Assembly: GCA_002722645.1 (NCBI GenBank)
Contig: PBML01000046.1
Coordinates: forward strand, 6,573-14,457
DNA: 7,885 bases
Direction of reading: 5' to 3'
Source: Acidobacteriota bacterium
GTDB taxonomy: Bacteria; Acidobacteriota; UBA890
Below the pieces are notes generated by a model. That model made no database searches. It was not told where the DNA came from and saw nothing but the letters and a program-made list of their open reading frames with translations. Of this stretch, positions 6,462 through 7,885 are shown piece after piece. Both the position numbers and the translations under genes were made by a program. Positions within the stretch are counted from its first letter, which is position 1. Each line of letters starts with the position of its first letter.

Positions 6462-7537
6462 AGGGTATCGTCCTCCCATGGTCCTATGACGGTGATTTGA
6501 GCTCCAACGCCCAACTCTGTGCCCAGTGCTCGAAGGTCGTCTAGTACCGCATTCTCTAGGGGGATTCCCACTACTGATTTTCGGGCTACTCGCCGCGCTT
6601 CCTGCTCACCAGGGATGAGGACCTCAGTGAATCCAGGCCTGAGGGCCCTGGACTTCATCATGTCCGTGAAGTCGTCCATCCTCTGGCGGAACTCGTCGAG
6701 CGGCATGAACCACTCGATGTCGATAGCGATGAGTGTGTGGCTCACATCCCATTTTTCCGGGTCAGCGTAGGGGGTGAGTCCGTAACCTCCACCTCCAATG
6801 ACACCAGTCAGGACGTCGGTCATGAAGGCCAGGCCGTATCCTTTGTAGCGCCCGATTCCAAGTAGGGCTCCAGCCATCGCGGCCTCTGGATCATCCGTCT
6901 CCTCTCCCTCGGGGGTCAGTGCCCAGTCCAGTGGCATCAGCTGTCCCTCGTCCGCATGCCAGCGCATCATTCCTTTGCCAGCTGTGGTGAGTGCGATATC
7001 AAGAACCGCAGGGAATCCGAGCCCTGTCGGTGCGGCGATCCCCCAGGGGTTTGTGCCAACGGCACCTTCCCGGGCACCCCAGGGTGCCATCTCGGGTCCG
7101 GCGTTCGTGAAGGCAATCCCGATACACCCTGCCTCCGCGGCCAGACAAGCATGCACGGCGCTCGAGCCAAAGTGCGTGGAATTCCGAACCACTACTTGCC
7201 CGATGCCACAGACCTTCGCTTTCTCGATGGCCAGTTGCATGGCTCGGGCTGCTGCAACCGTACCAAGTCCGTTATGGGCGTCGACTAGCGCTAGAGCCGG
7301 GCTCTCTTTCACAATTTCCCAGAGGGCGCCCGGGTCGAAGAGACCCTGGCTGAATCGCTTCTGATAGCGCCTCAGTTTCTTTACCCCTTGGCCGTGGCCG
7401 GGGTGGAAGCGGAGCTCAGAGAAGATGAGGGCATCGCCGAAGATATCGGCGTCCTCTCTGGAGAGTCCCATGGCTTGGAGGACCTCCACCACGAACACCC
7501 TTAGGCTCTCCTGGGTGACAGCGGTCATCGGAATCAA
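6458..7537 (-). CDS. Ldh2-type (malate/L-lactate dehydrogenase family) NAD(P)-dependent oxidoreductase
   Basis: A complete 359-residue member of the Ldh_2 superfamily, which includes sulfolactate, ureidoglycolate and 2,3-diketogulonate dehydrogenases/reductases and delta1-piperideine-2-carboxylate reductase. It should interconvert a 2-hydroxy acid and a 2-oxo acid, or reduce a cyclic imine, using NAD(P)H in the cytoplasm. Diagnostic stretches: PGHGQGVKKLRRY with H48, RNSTHFGSSAVHA with the conserved H122, APWGAREGAVGTNPWGIAAP (151-170), a DWALTPEGEETDDP segment, and YKGYGLAFMTDVLTGVIGGG (231-250). The usual family motif near residue 47 is Ser-His-Gly; here it is Gly-His-Gly with altered following spacing, which may change substrate specificity. 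The TTG start at 7537 has GGAGG at 7550-7546, eight bases upstream; the next in-frame ATG (7528) is 17 bases from that site, too far. It begins three bases after the preceding stop. The exact reaction is not decidable. Confidence 0.92.
   Translation of the reverse strand: MIPMTAVTQESLRVFVVEVLQAMGLSREDADIFGDALIFSELRFHPGHGQGVKKLRRYQKRFSQGLFDPGALWEIVKESPALALVDAHNGLGTVAAARAMQLAIEKAKVCGIGQVVVRNSTHFGSSAVHACLAAEAGCIGIAFTNAGPEMAPWGAREGAVGTNPWGIAAPTGLGFPAVLDIALTTAGKGMMRWHADEGQLMPLDWALTPEGEETDDPEAAMAGALLGIGRYKGYGLAFMTDVLTGVIGGGGYGLTPYADPEKWDVSHTLIAIDIEWFMPLDEFRQRMDDFTDMMKSRALRPGFTEVLIPGEQEARRVARKSVVGIPLENAVLDDLRALGTELGVGAQITVIGPWEDDTL
6472..6477 (-). promoter_or_regulatory. Ribosome binding site supporting the TTG start of the M24 gene
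   Basis: GGGAGG on the minus strand, ten bases before TTG 6461. It lies inside the 3' end of the dehydrogenase gene and overlaps the alternative ATG at 6479-6477, so the two possible starts are mutually exclusive uses of the same bases. It argues for the shorter, TTG-initiated protein. Confidence 0.5.
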
Positions 7538-7540
7538 GCG

Positions 7541-7885
7541 TCAGTCCTCCATGCCCAGGAGTTGGACTAGGTTGGTGTCGGTGGACTCAAAGCTCCCGAG
7601 TTGCCCCGCCGGGGCTGTCATGAGGATGGCGATGCCAGGGCCGTAGCCGGCTCGGGGACCGTCGGTGGAGGCCACCACTCCGATCGCCCGTGCGCCCCGC
7701 AGGTATCCATGGTTGTAGCGGCTGTCCGTGTCTTCCAGGGCTACTAGGTCCCCCAGGTGCAGCCGATCCAGACCCAGCTCCCGCAGGAGTTTCCGGTCGG
7801 TGGACTGCATATGGAGGCTTCCTCCCTCGGAGGTCAGACCGAGGCCGGCTCCCACCAGGTGTGCGGGGATCTGAGCAGTGACTCC
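7541..7885 (-). CDS. Probable DUF4438 family protein (partial, N-terminal part beyond window)
   Basis: The last 114 codons of a gene that enters from the right edge; the frame stays open to base 7885 (GVTAQIPAHLVGAGLGLTS and onward), so the GTG at 7855 is not taken as a start. The visible part has IPAHLVGAGLG, then LGDLVALEDTDSRYNHGYLRGARAIGVV split across two strands, then a glycine-rich AGYGPGIAILMTA. I recall this order (HLVGSGLG, GDLVAI, DxDxxYGR, GAxxIGVV, GHGPG) from DUF4438 proteins, which have a solved structure from Thermotoga but no assigned function to my knowledge. The match is from memory, so the name is tentative. No signal peptide can be judged. Its TGA (7543-7541) lies three bases before the Ldh2 start, so the two are probably co-transcribed. 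Confidence 0.65.
   Translation of the reverse strand, partial: GVTAQIPAHLVGAGLGLTSEGGSLHMQSTDRKLLRELGLDRLHLGDLVALEDTDSRYNHGYLRGARAIGVVASTDGPRAGYGPGIAILMTAPAGQLGSFESTDTNLVQLLGMED
7546..7550 (-). promoter_or_regulatory. Ribosome binding site deciding the TTG start of the Ldh2-type gene
   Basis: GGAGG on the minus strand, within the last codons of the upstream gene, eight bases before TTG 7537. The spacing fits TTG and not the ATG nine bases further on, so initiation at TTG is the better reading. Confidence 0.65.

Noticed and set aside
6462..6479. ATG 6479 as start of the M24 gene
   Set aside because: Possible, but only a short AGGA two bases away precedes it, while TTG 6461 has GGGAGG and a TTGA stop-start overlap; kept as the alternative.
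7541..7855. A complete 104-residue gene starting at GTG 7855
   Set aside because: The same frame stays open to the window edge and the residues before GTG (IPAHL) continue the family-like motif, so this is a fragment of a longer protein.

Overview
This 7.9 kb window is a GC-rich bacterial segment in which every gene I can support lies on the minus strand. They form one tightly packed transcription unit, read from high to low coordinates. No gap between genes exceeds 34 bases and most junctions overlap by 1 to 4 bases. Both end genes run off the window. I see no promoter, terminator, RNA gene, repeat, mobile element or CRISPR array inside. The phylum cannot be fixed. The gene mix (unusual amidohydrolase, M24 protein, Ldh2-type dehydrogenase, Opp/Dpp ATPases) and frequent TTG/GTG starts fit an environmental heterotroph, but that is only an impression.

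Order of transcription: (1) 3' part of a probable DUF4438 protein (7885-7541); (2) Ldh2 (malate/L-lactate dehydrogenase type) NAD(P)-dependent oxidoreductase (7537-6458); (3) M24 'pita-bread' hydrolase of the creatinase/aminopeptidase P type with degenerate metal ligands (6461-5310); (4) metal-dependent amidohydrolase of the imidazolonepropionase/prolidase-like group (5298-4072); (5) PLP-dependent class I/II aminotransferase (4075-2897); (6) an unassigned 474-residue protein, possibly a TIM barrel (2900-1476); (7) OppD/DppD-type ABC ATPase (1441-434); (8) 5' part of an OppF/DppF-type ABC ATPase (434-1).

Taken together this looks like an uptake-and-breakdown operon. The ABC ATPases would power import of a peptide-like or other small amide compound through permeases that are not in the window. 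The M24 protein and the amidohydrolase would cut C-N bonds, the aminotransferase would take amino groups to 2-oxo acids, and the Ldh2 enzyme would interconvert 2-oxo and 2-hydroxy acids or reduce a cyclic imine. The substrate is unknown. The most interesting points are the M24 active site, which has lost metal ligands in a pattern recalling creatinase; the unassigned 474-residue protein; and a gene set that matches no pathway I know.

Translation starts are notable: of seven starts inside the window only two are ATG (5298 and 2900), three are best read as TTG (7537, 6461, 4075) and two as GTG (1441, 434). Six of the seven have a Shine-Dalgarno sequence.
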